From JALYSX01 sp035544315 (GTDB lineage Bacteria > Vulcanimicrobiota > Vulcanimicrobiia > Vulcanimicrobiales > Vulcanimicrobiaceae), in contig DATKGB010000190.1 of NCBI GenBank assembly GCA_035544315.1, positions 1 to 19,014 on the forward strand: 19,014 nt of DNA, read 5' to 3'. Shown one piece after another: positions 7,594 through 14,281 of this stretch. The notes beneath the pieces are model-generated. The model was not told the origin of the DNA. It saw only the letters and a program-made list of their open reading frames with translations, and searched no databases. The translations under genes and the position numbers were made by a program. How positions within the stretch are numbered: position 1 is the stretch's first letter; the number at the start of each line of letters is the position of its first letter.

Positions 7594-8214
7594 ATGAAAC
7601 TTCGGAATCTCTATGCGGGCCTGCTCGCGCTCGCCATCATCGCCGCCGTGCCGCTCAAAGCGCCCGCCGCTCAAACTCAAACGATCGTGCTAGCCGGCGG
7701 ATGTTTTTGGGGCATGCAAGGCGTCTTCGAGCGACTTAAAGGGGTGACGACGACGGTCGGCTACGCCGGCGGTGCGTCGGCAACGGCGCATTACGAGATC
7801 GTCAGCACCGGAGAGACCGGCCACGCCGAATCGGTCGAGATCGTCTACGATCCATCGCTAATTTCGCTGCAGCAGTTGTTTGCGGTCTACTTCTTCGTCG
7901 CGCACGATCCGACGCAAGTCAATCGACAGGGTCCCGATGACGGATCCCAATACCGCTCGTCGATCTTCTACACTACGCCAGCCCAGCGCGACGCCGCGAC
8001 TGCCTACGTCAACGCGTTGACCAAACGACACGCGTTCGGCGCGCCGATCGCCACGCAGATCGTTCCTTTGCGCGCCTTCTATCCCGCCGAAGCCTACCAC
8101 CAGCATTACATGGACCATAATCCCGACGAACCGTACATCGTCTTCAACGACGCACCAAAAGTCGTCGCGTTGCGCTCGAAATATCCGCAACTCCTGGCAA
8201 CGCCTTCCACGTAA
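7594..8214 (+). CDS. msrA: Exported peptide-methionine (S)-S-oxide reductase MsrA
   Basis: This 206-residue MsrA reduces the S-epimer of methionine sulfoxide in proteins. The catalytic motif GCFWG is at residues 36-40 with Cys37 as nucleophile. The family blocks GYAGG, TGHAESVEIVYDP, FFVAHDPTQVNRQGPD, GSQYRSSIFY and AEAYHQHYM are all present. A signal peptide precedes the domain (MKLRN, hydrophobic core to about residue 20, cleavage near APA-A at 23-26), so the enzyme probably works in the periplasm or is membrane-anchored. Cys37 is the only cysteine, so the usual C-terminal resolving cysteines are missing. Regeneration must then come directly from an external thiol donor. The start is ATG with a weak AGAAG upstream. 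It is followed, after 41 bp, by a cell-envelope deacetylase-like gene. Confidence 0.95.
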   Translation: MKLRNLYAGLLALAIIAAVPLKAPAAQTQTIVLAGGCFWGMQGVFERLKGVTTTVGYAGGASATAHYEIVSTGETGHAESVEIVYDPSLISLQQLFAVYFFVAHDPTQVNRQGPDDGSQYRSSIFYTTPAQRDAATAYVNALTKRHAFGAPIATQIVPLRAFYPAEAYHQHYMDHNPDEPYIVFNDAPKVVALRSKYPQLLATPST

Positions 8215-8255
8215 CCCGGGCATGAGGTGGCGCGACGGCGCGCGAACCATGCCAC

Positions 8256-9158
8256 GTGGCACGACCAAAGCGTAAACCGCGCGGACCTGCGATTCTGGTC
8301 TCGATGGTAATCCTAGCCATCGGCGCGGTGGTGGGTTGCTCGTTGCTCAAACCGGCGCAACCATCGCACCCAAGCCGGACTGCTTCCGAATCGGCGGCTA
8401 CAGCCACACCGCTGCAGATCGCCGAGCCAACGGCGCCGGCGACGGCGACGCCGGCGCCATCGGCGACGCCCGCCCCAACGGCTCTCACCAGTGGTCCCAA
8501 ACTCGCCATTATCATCGACGATTGCGGGCAATGGCTGGAAACCGAACGCGGGTTCATCGCGTTATCGGTGCCGCTCACATTGTCGGTATTGCCGGACGTC
8601 CACTACACCGGTTTGATCCAGCGTGAGGCGGCCGCTGGCGGCAAAGGCGTGATGCTGCACCTGCCGATGGAAGCGGTTTCGGGAGTCTATCCCGGGCCCG
8701 GCGAAGTGACCACCGGGATGACCGATGCGGCGATCCGCGCGATGGTCACCGACGACCTCGCCCAAGTGCCGCTCGCCCAGGGCATCAACAATCACGAAGG
8801 CAGTAAGGGCAGCGCCGACGCGCGCGTGATGGGCGATGTCGTCGACGTGCTGGTCAGCCACGGCGGTCTCTTCTTCATCGATTCTAGGACGGCCGCAAAC
8901 TCTGTCGCCGAACACGTCGCAGCCGACGCCGGCCTCCCGACCGCCGCTCGTGACGTGTTTTTGGACAATCAAGCTACCGTCGCGTACTCGGAGGCGCAAC
9001 TGCGCGAAGCGATTGCCGTCGCTAAGCGCACCGGCAGCGCGATTGCGATCGGCCACCCTCGACCGACGACGCTCCAGGCCGTGCGTGCCATGCTTCCCGA
9101 GATCGCCGCCGACGGTGTAGAGCTAGTCTTCGCTCGCGACCTCGTCATCAAGAGTTAG
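8256..9158 (+). CDS. Divergent polysaccharide deacetylase (YibQ/DUF610-like), membrane-anchored or lipoprotein
   Basis: This 300-residue protein starts at GTG 8256, which gives a basic N-terminus (RPKRKPR) followed by a hydrophobic segment at residues 12-27 ending in VVGC. That is a possible lipobox with Cys28; otherwise the segment is an uncleaved anchor. Residues 33-80 are an Ala/Thr/Pro-rich linker. The catalytic domain runs from about residue 81 to the end. It has IIIDDCG (Asp88, Asp89) at the expected metal-binding strand, LHLPMEA, GINNHEGS and FFIDSRT, which match the divergent polysaccharide deacetylase family. In that family an N-acetyl-sugar hydrolase activity is presumed rather than shown. 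It sits in a plus-strand run between msrA and doxX, fitting an envelope role. An internal ATG at 8304 is a less likely alternative start. Confidence 0.87.
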   Translation: MARPKRKPRGPAILVSMVILAIGAVVGCSLLKPAQPSHPSRTASESAATATPLQIAEPTAPATATPAPSATPAPTALTSGPKLAIIIDDCGQWLETERGFIALSVPLTLSVLPDVHYTGLIQREAAAGGKGVMLHLPMEAVSGVYPGPGEVTTGMTDAAIRAMVTDDLAQVPLAQGINNHEGSKGSADARVMGDVVDVLVSHGGLFFIDSRTAANSVAEHVAADAGLPTAARDVFLDNQATVAYSEAQLREAIAVAKRTGSAIAIGHPRPTTLQAVRAMLPEIAADGVELVFARDLVIKS

Positions 9159-9160
9159 CG

Positions 9161-9193
9161 CCCCTGCGACAGGCTCAGGGTGACAGGGTGTCA
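9161..9193. repeat. Short palindromic intergenic element resembling a widespread dispersed repeat
   Basis: Bases 9162-9180 carry CCCTG and CAGGG arms around the core CGACAGGCT, followed by TGACA-GGG-TGTCA (9181-9193), a second perfect inverted repeat. The unit CGACAGGCTCAGGGTGACA is, from memory, the same sequence that recurs between genes in many bacterial and metagenome-assembled genomes. There, its reverse reading yields spurious peptides with the HPEPV motif. Here it fills almost the whole 49-bp gap between the deacetylase and doxX genes. It could fold in RNA and modulate read-through, but there is no T-tract. Only one copy occurs in the window, so its repeat nature cannot be shown here. 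Confidence 0.45.
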
Positions 9194-9207
9194 TAAGTAC
9201 GTAGCCT

Positions 9208-9711
9208 ATGGATATTGCACTACTGATCGTTCGTCTGATTATTGGGCTGGGCATGGCCGCGCACGGCGCGCAGAAGCTGTTTGGCTGGTTCGGCGGCGGC
9301 GGCATCGCCGGAACGGCGGGCTTCATGGAGTCGCTGGGCTTCCGGCCATCCAAAGCGTTTGCGACGCTCGCGGGCTTGGGGGAGTTCGGCAGCGGTTTGC
9401 TCATCGCGCTAGGCCTGCTGGGCGCGCTGGGACCGGCGCTTCTGCTCGTGGTGATGATCACTGCAGTGGCATCGGTTCACATCAGCAAGGGCTTCTTTGT
9501 CGGCAACGGCGGCTGGGAACTCAATGCAGTGTATGTCGCCGGAGCGATCGGCCTGGCGTTCGCCGGATTTGGCTTCTACTCGCTCGACCGGGTCTTCGGT
9601 CTCACGCTCTTGACGGATCCGACCCAGGTCTGGATCGCGTTGGGCGTCGCCGTCGCGATCGGGCTGATCAATTTCGCCATGCGGCGTCCCGCACCCAAAC
9701 TCAACCAATGA
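9208..9711 (+). CDS. DoxX-family membrane protein
   Basis: This 167-residue protein has four hydrophobic helices (about residues 2-20, 50-70, 75-95 and 110-160 in two parts). It carries the DoxX-family start LLIVRLIIGLGMAAHGAQKLFGWF, here seen as residues 5-28, with the conserved R, H and G-x-K positions. A second family signature is GFFVGNGGWELN. DoxX proteins are inner-membrane proteins linked in some species to thiol and oxidative-stress control or to thiosulfate:quinone oxidoreductase. The presence of msrA two genes upstream makes a redox role plausible but unproven. The ATG at 9208 begins directly with the first helix. The gene ends at a convergent hairpin. Confidence 0.92.
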   Translation: MDIALLIVRLIIGLGMAAHGAQKLFGWFGGGGIAGTAGFMESLGFRPSKAFATLAGLGEFGSGLLIALGLLGALGPALLLVVMITAVASVHISKGFFVGNGGWELNAVYVAGAIGLAFAGFGFYSLDRVFGLTLLTDPTQVWIALGVAVAIGLINFAMRRPAPKLNQ

Positions 9712-9742
9712 ATTCCGGGTCACCAGCGCGGTCATCGCGCGT

Positions 9743-9779
9743 GCCGAACTGATGCTGCTAAGCGACTAGTTCGGCGGTT
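9743..9779 (+). terminator. Candidate intrinsic terminator after the DoxX gene
   Basis: GCCGAACT at 9743-9750 pairs perfectly with AGTTCGGC at 9768-9775, giving an 8-bp stem with a 17-base loop, followed on the plus strand by GGTTTT. The position, 31 bp past the DoxX stop and at the convergent boundary with the minus-strand stalk-domain gene, suits a terminator. The loop is long and the T-tract short, so efficiency would be modest. The right arm overlaps the stop codon of the opposing gene. On the minus strand no T-tract follows. Confidence 0.45.
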
Positions 9780-10233
9780 TTGGCGTCGCCCACGCGCCGA
9801 GCGGGATCGGCGTGCGGCGCGGAACCGGCGTACCCGTCCAAGTCAGACGAGGAGTGGGTGCCGGCGTTGGCGTGAAAACCACCACCGGCGCGACTTGTGG
9901 CGCTCGAGGGTCAAACGGCATCGGGTCGGCGACGGTCACCGCCTGTGGTGACGTCACCTCGATCCTCCCAGCAGGCGCGTTCAGCACGACTCGCTCGCCC
10001 AGCCCACGCAGCAGCGGGGCCAGGGCAACCTCGGTTTGAGCCAGCCCGGCATCTTGGGCCATCGCCGCTACGCTCACGTGATGGGATCCGCGGGTCAAGA
10101 CGAGGTAGTTGCCCACGACGTCGATCCGCTGGGCCACGCGCGTCAGGTATGGCTCGATCGGGCCCACGACGCGGCCGTGCCGGAGCGAAAGCGGCGTGTA
10201 CGAGCGAATCGGGCGGCCGTCGAGGACGAGCAT
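9766..10233 (-). CDS. Stalk-domain protein (copper amine oxidase N-terminal-like) with Pro/Thr-rich tail
   Basis: The 155 residues from ATG 10233 begin MLVLDGRPIRSYTPLS and show the repeating beta pattern of copper-amine-oxidase N-terminal (stalk) domains. These have a short strand, a G..V-type element, IDVVGNYLVLTRGSHHVSV and then LAPLLRGLGERVVLNAPAGRIEV. The C-terminal about 50 residues are Pro/Thr-rich with basic spots. Proteins with this domain are usually exported, but no signal peptide is visible in any upstream start (GTG 10263, or the open frame to 10359). The start is therefore uncertain, and the gene may have lost its 5' end. It is divergent from the YihY gene, whose start is only about 32 bp away, leaving almost no promoter space. 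The domain call is tentative. Confidence 0.55.
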   Translation of the reverse strand: MLVLDGRPIRSYTPLSLRHGRVVGPIEPYLTRVAQRIDVVGNYLVLTRGSHHVSVAAMAQDAGLAQTEVALAPLLRGLGERVVLNAPAGRIEVTSPQAVTVADPMPFDPRAPQVAPVVVFTPTPAPTPRLTWTGTPVPRRTPIPLGAWATPKPPN

Positions 10234-10265
10234 CAACGCGACGCCGGGTGGGAAAATCGGCACGC

Positions 10266-11153
10266 ATGGCCGATATACCGCTTCGGATGCACCGACTCTT
10301 CTTAGCCTTGCGCGAGGCGGCCCTCCGCTTCTCGCGCGACGGGTGCGCCTTCTTGGCACAAGCGCTCGCGTTCAATGCCATCTTCGCCCTCTTTCCGCTG
10401 ATGGTGCTGTTCCTCACGATCTTGTCCTACTTTTTCAACGTCAGTACGATCGCGCAGCATCGGCTGCTCGCGTTCATCGACACTCTGGCACCGACGCTGC
10501 ACGACTACATCGCCGTCAATCTGCAAACGTATATGTACGCCCGCGGCCTCACCAGCATCGTCGCCGCCGTGATCCTGATTTGGTCGGGCAAGAATCTGTT
10601 CATGGGACTGGCCTTCGCACTCAATCGCGCGGTCGGGGTACCCAAGGGGCGGCCCCTCGTCCACGATATCGTCCTATCGTTGGTCATGCTACCGATCGTG
10701 GGAATCGTGCTGCTCGTCGCGATGGTATTGCCGTTCATGATTTACTTCGCGCTGGCGATGGCCAACGTCCCCGATTTCAGCCTTCTCGCGCAGATCGGCG
10801 GATACGGCGTCTCCCTGTTGCTGGTGTTCGTCGTCTCGTCAATCTTGTATTCGTATCTGCCCAACCGCCGCTTGAAATGGCATTTCGGCGCGCCGGGCGC
10901 GACGTTCTCGGCGCTAATGTGGCCGATCGTGCAGTTCGCCTTCGCGGAGTACGTCACGCGTGTCGACTTTACACGCGTCTACGGCGCGCTTTCCGCTCCG
11001 CTAGTGCTGTTGCTGTGGTTCTATTTGATGGCGTCGATCTTTCTCTTCGGCGCGCAGATTTGCGCCGCATGGGCGGCGCAGTCGGACAGCGTGCCGATGC
11101 CCGGCCTGGTCGACACCCTCGCCCCGGTCGAGCCGACGCCGGGGATATCATGA
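10266..11153 (+). CDS. YihY/virulence factor BrkB family membrane protein
   Basis: This 295-residue inner-membrane protein has about six helices. The family features are a basic amphipathic start (LREAALRFSRDG), LAQALAFNAIFALFPLMVLFLTIL for the first helix region, a RGLTSIVAAVILIWSGKNLFMGL segment, YSYLPNRRLKWHFGAPGATFSA and the final LLLWFYLMASIFLFGAQICAAW. E. coli YihY was once called RNase BN, but that activity belongs to another gene, so the role of the family is unknown. The ATG at 10266 has a GGGTGGGA purine stretch upstream at loose spacing; ATG 10287 is an alternative. The stop overlaps the next start as ATGA, so it is coupled to the hydrolase. A much longer open frame upstream (to 9897) is antisense to the stalk-domain gene and is not coding. 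Confidence 0.9.
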   Translation: MADIPLRMHRLFLALREAALRFSRDGCAFLAQALAFNAIFALFPLMVLFLTILSYFFNVSTIAQHRLLAFIDTLAPTLHDYIAVNLQTYMYARGLTSIVAAVILIWSGKNLFMGLAFALNRAVGVPKGRPLVHDIVLSLVMLPIVGIVLLVAMVLPFMIYFALAMANVPDFSLLAQIGGYGVSLLLVFVVSSILYSYLPNRRLKWHFGAPGATFSALMWPIVQFAFAEYVTRVDFTRVYGALSAPLVLLLWFYLMASIFLFGAQICAAWAAQSDSVPMPGLVDTLAPVEPTPGIS

Positions 11154-11845
11154 CGCTGCTGTTCGTCCACGGTGCCGGATGCACGCGCGACATCTTCGCC
11201 GCGCAGCTTTCGGCCTTTCCGGACGCACACGCGATCGCGTTGCCGGGGCACGACGCTCCCGGCGGCTGTACGTCGATCGAGGGCTTCGCCGACGCCGTAT
11301 CGTCATACGTTGGGGAGCGAGACCTGCGCGACGTCGTCGTTTTCGGACATTCGATGGGCGGTGCCGTCGCGCTGGAACTGGCGCTACGCCGTTCCCTATG
11401 GCTACGCGCCCTGGTCTTAGTCGGCTCCGGCTCGCGCCTGCGCGTGAATGCCGAAATCCTCGACGGCCTCCAGACCGATTTCTTGGCAACCACGCACCGC
11501 ATCGCGACGCTGCTGTTCGCCGCCCCCACGCCCGAACGCGTGACGATGGCGCAAGCGATGCTTATGCAGGTGGGGGCCCGGCAGACCCTCGACGACTTTA
11601 TGGCCTGTAACGCGTACGACGCTACCGAGCGCTTGGAATCGGTCGAGGTTCCGCTCCTGGCCCTGACCGGGGACCGCGACGTCATGACCCCTCCCAAGTA
11701 CGCACGGTTCTTGGCAGACCGGGTTCCCAACGCCCAAGTGCGAATACTTGACGGCGCGGGGCACCTTGCGATGCTCGAACGGCCCGAGCAAACGAACGCC
11801 GAGCTTCGCACATTCGTTACTTCGTCCCTGACCGAGTTCACGTAA
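11150..11845 (+). CDS. Alpha/beta-hydrolase fold protein
   Basis: This 231-residue protein is a complete minimal alpha/beta hydrolase. It has the oxyanion-hole motif HGAG at residues 7-10, the nucleophile elbow GHSMGG with Ser68, the acid in GDRD (Asp177 most likely) and the catalytic His205 in GAGHLAML. It has no signal peptide, so it is cytoplasmic. A small helical cap lies between about residues 95 and 160. The family includes esterases, lactonases and peptidases, and the substrate cannot be read from sequence. The start is ATG at 11150, overlapping the YihY stop by 4 bp. The frame is also open far upstream through the YihY gene, but that stretch is an Arg-rich shadow and not part of this protein. 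Confidence 0.92.
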   Translation: MTLLFVHGAGCTRDIFAAQLSAFPDAHAIALPGHDAPGGCTSIEGFADAVSSYVGERDLRDVVVFGHSMGGAVALELALRRSLWLRALVLVGSGSRLRVNAEILDGLQTDFLATTHRIATLLFAAPTPERVTMAQAMLMQVGARQTLDDFMACNAYDATERLESVEVPLLALTGDRDVMTPPKYARFLADRVPNAQVRILDGAGHLAMLERPEQTNAELRTFVTSSLTEFT

Positions 11846-11850
11846 AGGAG
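11845..11850 (+). promoter_or_regulatory. Ribosome-binding site that supports a TTG start at 11858
   Basis: AAGGAG lies 7 bases before TTG 11858 and overlaps the stop codon of the hydrolase. No ATG or GTG in frame lies at a suitable distance, and the residues from this TTG form a proper signal peptide. The site thus fixes the unusual start and links the gene to the operon. Confidence 0.7.
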
Positions 11851-11857
11851 TCACGCC

Positions 11858-12901
11858 TTGTCTTCAACGGGTCGCCGTTTTCTTTGCGCAGTCGCCGCGA
11901 TCGCTTGCGTCGCCTTGATGGGTACCGCCAGGCCCTCACGCCCCGCACCGACACCCTCGCCAACCGCCTCGCCGACCCCCGCACCGATCAATCCGTCCGT
12001 GATGATCTACCCGTTTGAAGTCCAGGGCGACCTCCCATCGGCCACGGGTATCCAAGTCGCCGAGATCTTCGCCCAGCAGATCCAAAGCCAGGCCGACATC
12101 AACGTTCTGCCGTTGCCTGCCGGGGTCGCGCGTGCCAATTATCTTTCCAACGCGCTTAAACTGAGCGCGGACTATTATGTCAGCGGCTTCCTGACGCCGT
12201 TAGGCGATGGCGCATCGCTGGTTCAGCAAATCGTCAGCGTACAGACCGGCATCCAAGTTTTCTCGCGCACGGCGATCATCCAGAACACCAGCGACGCTCA
12301 AGCGCAGGCGCAGGTCGCGCGCACGTTCATCATCGCCTATTCCGGGCGCTACTCGGCGTCGGTCGATCAAAGCGACGCGCAAGCCAGCCCGACGCCGTCG
12401 GTCGACAACGGATCGAGCGTTAGTCTGGGCGGCCTCGGCAACCTATTCGGATTGCTCAAGCACGGCAACCGAACCGGCCAAGGCTCCTTCGCTCCGCCGG
12501 TAAAAATCGCGGACGCCAACAAACCGACGCGCGTCGTTATCGTCCCGCGGGTAAGTGGTCCTAACGTATCGGCCGATACGCTCACCTCGGCAACCCAGGC
12601 GCTGCAGGCGACGTTGTCGCGCGCGTATCGGACGCAAGGCAGCGATCTCGCGATCGTCGACGTCGCGCAGTCAGCCGATCGAATCTGCGGCGCGAATCGT
12701 AATGCGACCGTCGCGGCAGGCTCCTTATCGCAAGTCCATCAATCCGGATTCCGCGGAAAAACGATGTCGAGGTTTACCTTGGACGTGTATACGTGTTTCG
12801 GAGCGACGATCTTCCATACAATGCAGACCGCCGCGGGACTGCAGGACGCGATTAACGCAACGGCCGCCGCGTACGCTGCCGCGCATCCGTCGAACTCTTA
12901 G
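11858..12901 (+). CDS. Exported two-domain protein, FlgO/TolB-N/CsgG-like, function unknown
   Basis: This 347-residue protein starts at TTG with a clear signal peptide (hydrophobic core at about residues 8-22, cleavage near GTA-R at 22-24). A Pro/Thr/Ser linker at 27-46 follows. Domain one (about 47-165) begins VMIYPFEVQGDLP and contains IAEIFAQQIQS-like helix and ADYYVSGFLTPLG. This is the pattern of proteins such as FlgO, TolB N-domain and CsgG, which assemble at or near the outer membrane. A Ser/Gly-rich linker spans about 175-215. Domain two (about 224-340) begins with a similar strand (RVVIVPRVSGP) and helix layout, so the protein may hold two copies of one fold. I do not recognise a specific family. 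It is the last gene of the yihY-hydrolase run, and its stop lies 2 bp from the convergent rimM stop. Confidence 0.7.
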   Translation: MSSTGRRFLCAVAAIACVALMGTARPSRPAPTPSPTASPTPAPINPSVMIYPFEVQGDLPSATGIQVAEIFAQQIQSQADINVLPLPAGVARANYLSNALKLSADYYVSGFLTPLGDGASLVQQIVSVQTGIQVFSRTAIIQNTSDAQAQAQVARTFIIAYSGRYSASVDQSDAQASPTPSVDNGSSVSLGGLGNLFGLLKHGNRTGQGSFAPPVKIADANKPTRVVIVPRVSGPNVSADTLTSATQALQATLSRAYRTQGSDLAIVDVAQSADRICGANRNATVAAGSLSQVHQSGFRGKTMSRFTLDVYTCFGATIFHTMQTAAGLQDAINATAAAYAAAHPSNS

Positions 12902-12903
12902 CG

Positions 12904-13431
12904 TTACGAAGCGTCGGTCGACCCGTCGTCGTCGAGCAAGCCGGGCGGCAGCGAGACGACGATGCGTTTGCTCTCCATATCGATTGCGCGAATAAAAGCG
13001 CCGACCATCGGCACCATCCTGCCGCCCACGACGAGCATATCGCTAGCGGGAAAATGGTCGACGCGTTCCACGCTTCCCAACGGTGCGCCCGACTCGGTTT
13101 CTAAAACGCAGCCGACTAAGTCGACGTCCAGATATTCTCCCGGGCCGACGTCCAAGCGCTCGCGCCGCGCGTACAGCGTCGAACCGGTATAGGCGGTCGC
13201 GGCCGTCGCCGAATCGATGCCTTCGAAACGAACCAAGAGCCGGCCCTTGTGCTCGCGCACCGACGCCAAGGTCACCATCTGCGACGAGCCGTCGCGTTCG
13301 CAGCGCAGGTGGCTGCCGCGAGAAAGGACGGTGCGACCCGTACTCGACGGATCGCACTTGAGTTCCCCATGCAGACCGAAGAGGCCGGCAATGCGCCCGA
13401 CCGCGAGGTCAGTCTGCTGCGTGGTCGTCAT
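12904..13431 (-). CDS. rimM: Ribosome maturation factor RimM
   Basis: This 175-residue protein assists 30S head assembly by binding S19. The N-terminal RimM barrel (about residues 8-90) opens with VGRIAGLFGLHGELK, very close to the family VGRI.G.HG..GE.K motif. The C-terminal PRC-barrel (about 98-165) has EYLDVDLVGCVLETESGAPLG and ends PPGLLD. ATG 13431 is chosen because the domain starts at once after MTTTQQTD; the open frame up to 13497 would add residues antisense to nothing but overlapping khpA further. The start lies 23 bp inside the 3' end of khpA, indicating coupling. The usual next genes, trmD and rplS, are not here. Confidence 0.94.
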   Translation of the reverse strand: MTTTQQTDLAVGRIAGLFGLHGELKCDPSSTGRTVLSRGSHLRCERDGSSQMVTLASVREHKGRLLVRFEGIDSATAATAYTGSTLYARRERLDVGPGEYLDVDLVGCVLETESGAPLGSVERVDHFPASDMLVVGGRMVPMVGAFIRAIDMESKRIVVSLPPGLLDDDGSTDAS

Positions 13432-13921
13432 CGAAGCCCTCGGCGGCTTCTTCGCTATCGAGGATGTCGACGCTGATGCGCCCTTCGGCAGTGGCACGCA
13501 CGATCGTTCGCAACGCTTGGGCGACGCGTCCGTTGCGTCCGATTACCTTCCCCAAATCCTCGGGGTCGACGACCAGCTCGATCACCGGCTTGCCGTCTTC
13601 GTCGGCAAACAAGTCCACGGTCACGTCGTCGGGTTTGGCAACCAATTTCTTGGCCATGTACTCGAGGACGGCGGTAGCGCGCTTGGCCGAAGCGACCGGA
13701 TCTGCCGGCGGGCGCGAATCGCGTTCGTGCGGTCCGCGATCGCGAAAACCCGCTTCGCCCGAACGCGGCCCGCGGCCACGGGACGGGGGCGCCGTTTCGA
13801 AATCGACGTCGTTGGGCGTGGACTCTTTGGTGTCGATGTTGCGCGCGCCTAAGGTCGATTTACGTTCGCCGTCGCCGGCCTCGTCACCGAAGAGTCCGAA
13901 CTCATCATCGAACGCGCTCAC
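13409..13921 (-). CDS. khpA: KhpA-like single KH-domain RNA-binding protein with long N-terminal extension
   Basis: This is a 170-residue protein. The KH domain occupies about residues 85-155, with the GXXG loop seen as GRNG at 128-131 within DLGKVIGRNGRVAQALRTIV, which is close to KhpA (YlqC) of Firmicutes. KhpA is a small RNA-binding protein that pairs with KhpB and is usually only about 75-85 residues. Here residues 1-80 are a charged, Gly/Pro/Arg-rich stretch without predicted fold. I chose GTG 13921, which overlaps the rpsP stop by one base (TAGTG) and begins MSAFDDEFGLFGDE; further upstream the frame runs through rpsP and is noise. The position between rpsP and rimM is the classic khpA locus, so the identity is well supported. 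Confidence 0.88.
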   Translation of the reverse strand: MSAFDDEFGLFGDEAGDGERKSTLGARNIDTKESTPNDVDFETAPPSRGRGPRSGEAGFRDRGPHERDSRPPADPVASAKRATAVLEYMAKKLVAKPDDVTVDLFADEDGKPVIELVVDPEDLGKVIGRNGRVAQALRTIVRATAEGRISVDILDSEEAAEGFDDDHAAD

Positions 13922-14217
13922 TATGCGTCGCCTTTTTTGTTTTTGGGCGCCCGCTTGGTGTCCGAGTGCGGACGGCGCTCCATGATGCCCTTTTCGGCAA
14001 ACAAGCGCGCGACCGTAACGCTGGCCTGAGCCCCTTTGGCGAGCCACTCTTTGGCCTTGACCTCGTCGACTTCGACGGTCCGAGGTTCGGTGCGCGGATT
14101 GTAGTGTCCGAGGATCGCGATGAACTTGCCGTCACGCGGCGAGCGTGAGTCGGCAACGACGAAGCGGTACGTGGGTTGTTTCTTGGCGCCCATGCGGCGC
14201 AGTCTGATCTTTACCAT
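13921..14217 (-). CDS. rpsP: 30S ribosomal protein S16
   Basis: This 98-residue S16 starts MVKIRLRRMGAKKQPTYRFV and continues with the conserved DSRSPRDGKFIAILGHYNP and the WL..GAQ...TV..L motif. It binds 16S rRNA and stabilises the 30S body. The C-terminal about 15 residues are Lys/Arg-rich, a common extension. The ATG at 14217 has AGGAA four bases upstream. A 64-bp gap separates it from ffh; that gap contains a weak hairpin (arms within 14240-14261) and could hold a secondary promoter. Confidence 0.98.
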   Translation of the reverse strand: MVKIRLRRMGAKKQPTYRFVVADSRSPRDGKFIAILGHYNPRTEPRTVEVDEVKAKEWLAKGAQASVTVARLFAEKGIMERRPHSDTKRAPKNKKGDA

Positions 14218-14281
14218 TATTTCCTACGTTTCGATGTGTGCCGCGATTGAAAGCTCGCGACATGCTTGAGAGAGCAAACCT

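Noticed and set aside
8219..8253. GGCATG...CATGCC arms between msrA and the deacetylase gene as a regulatory hairpin
   Set aside because: The stem is only 6 bp with a 23-base loop in a GC-rich gap and there is no T-tract; it is not distinguishable from chance.
9123..9461. Minus-strand open frame overlapping the doxX start, containing an HPEPV motif
   Set aside because: The HPEPV peptide is what the dispersed intergenic repeat encodes when read backwards. The rest is antisense to doxX and the deacetylase.
10109..11149. Open frame extending upstream of the alpha/beta hydrolase through the whole YihY gene (would give 578 residues)
   Set aside because: The extension is Arg-rich and has no fold motifs, while the YihY frame in the same bases is a clear family member. 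The hydrolase domain begins exactly at ATG 11150 with an ATGA overlap.
14240..14261. Hairpin between ffh and rpsP as an intrinsic terminator
   Set aside because: The stem is only about 5-7 bp with a wobble and no T-tract follows on the minus strand. rpsP also appears to need read-through.
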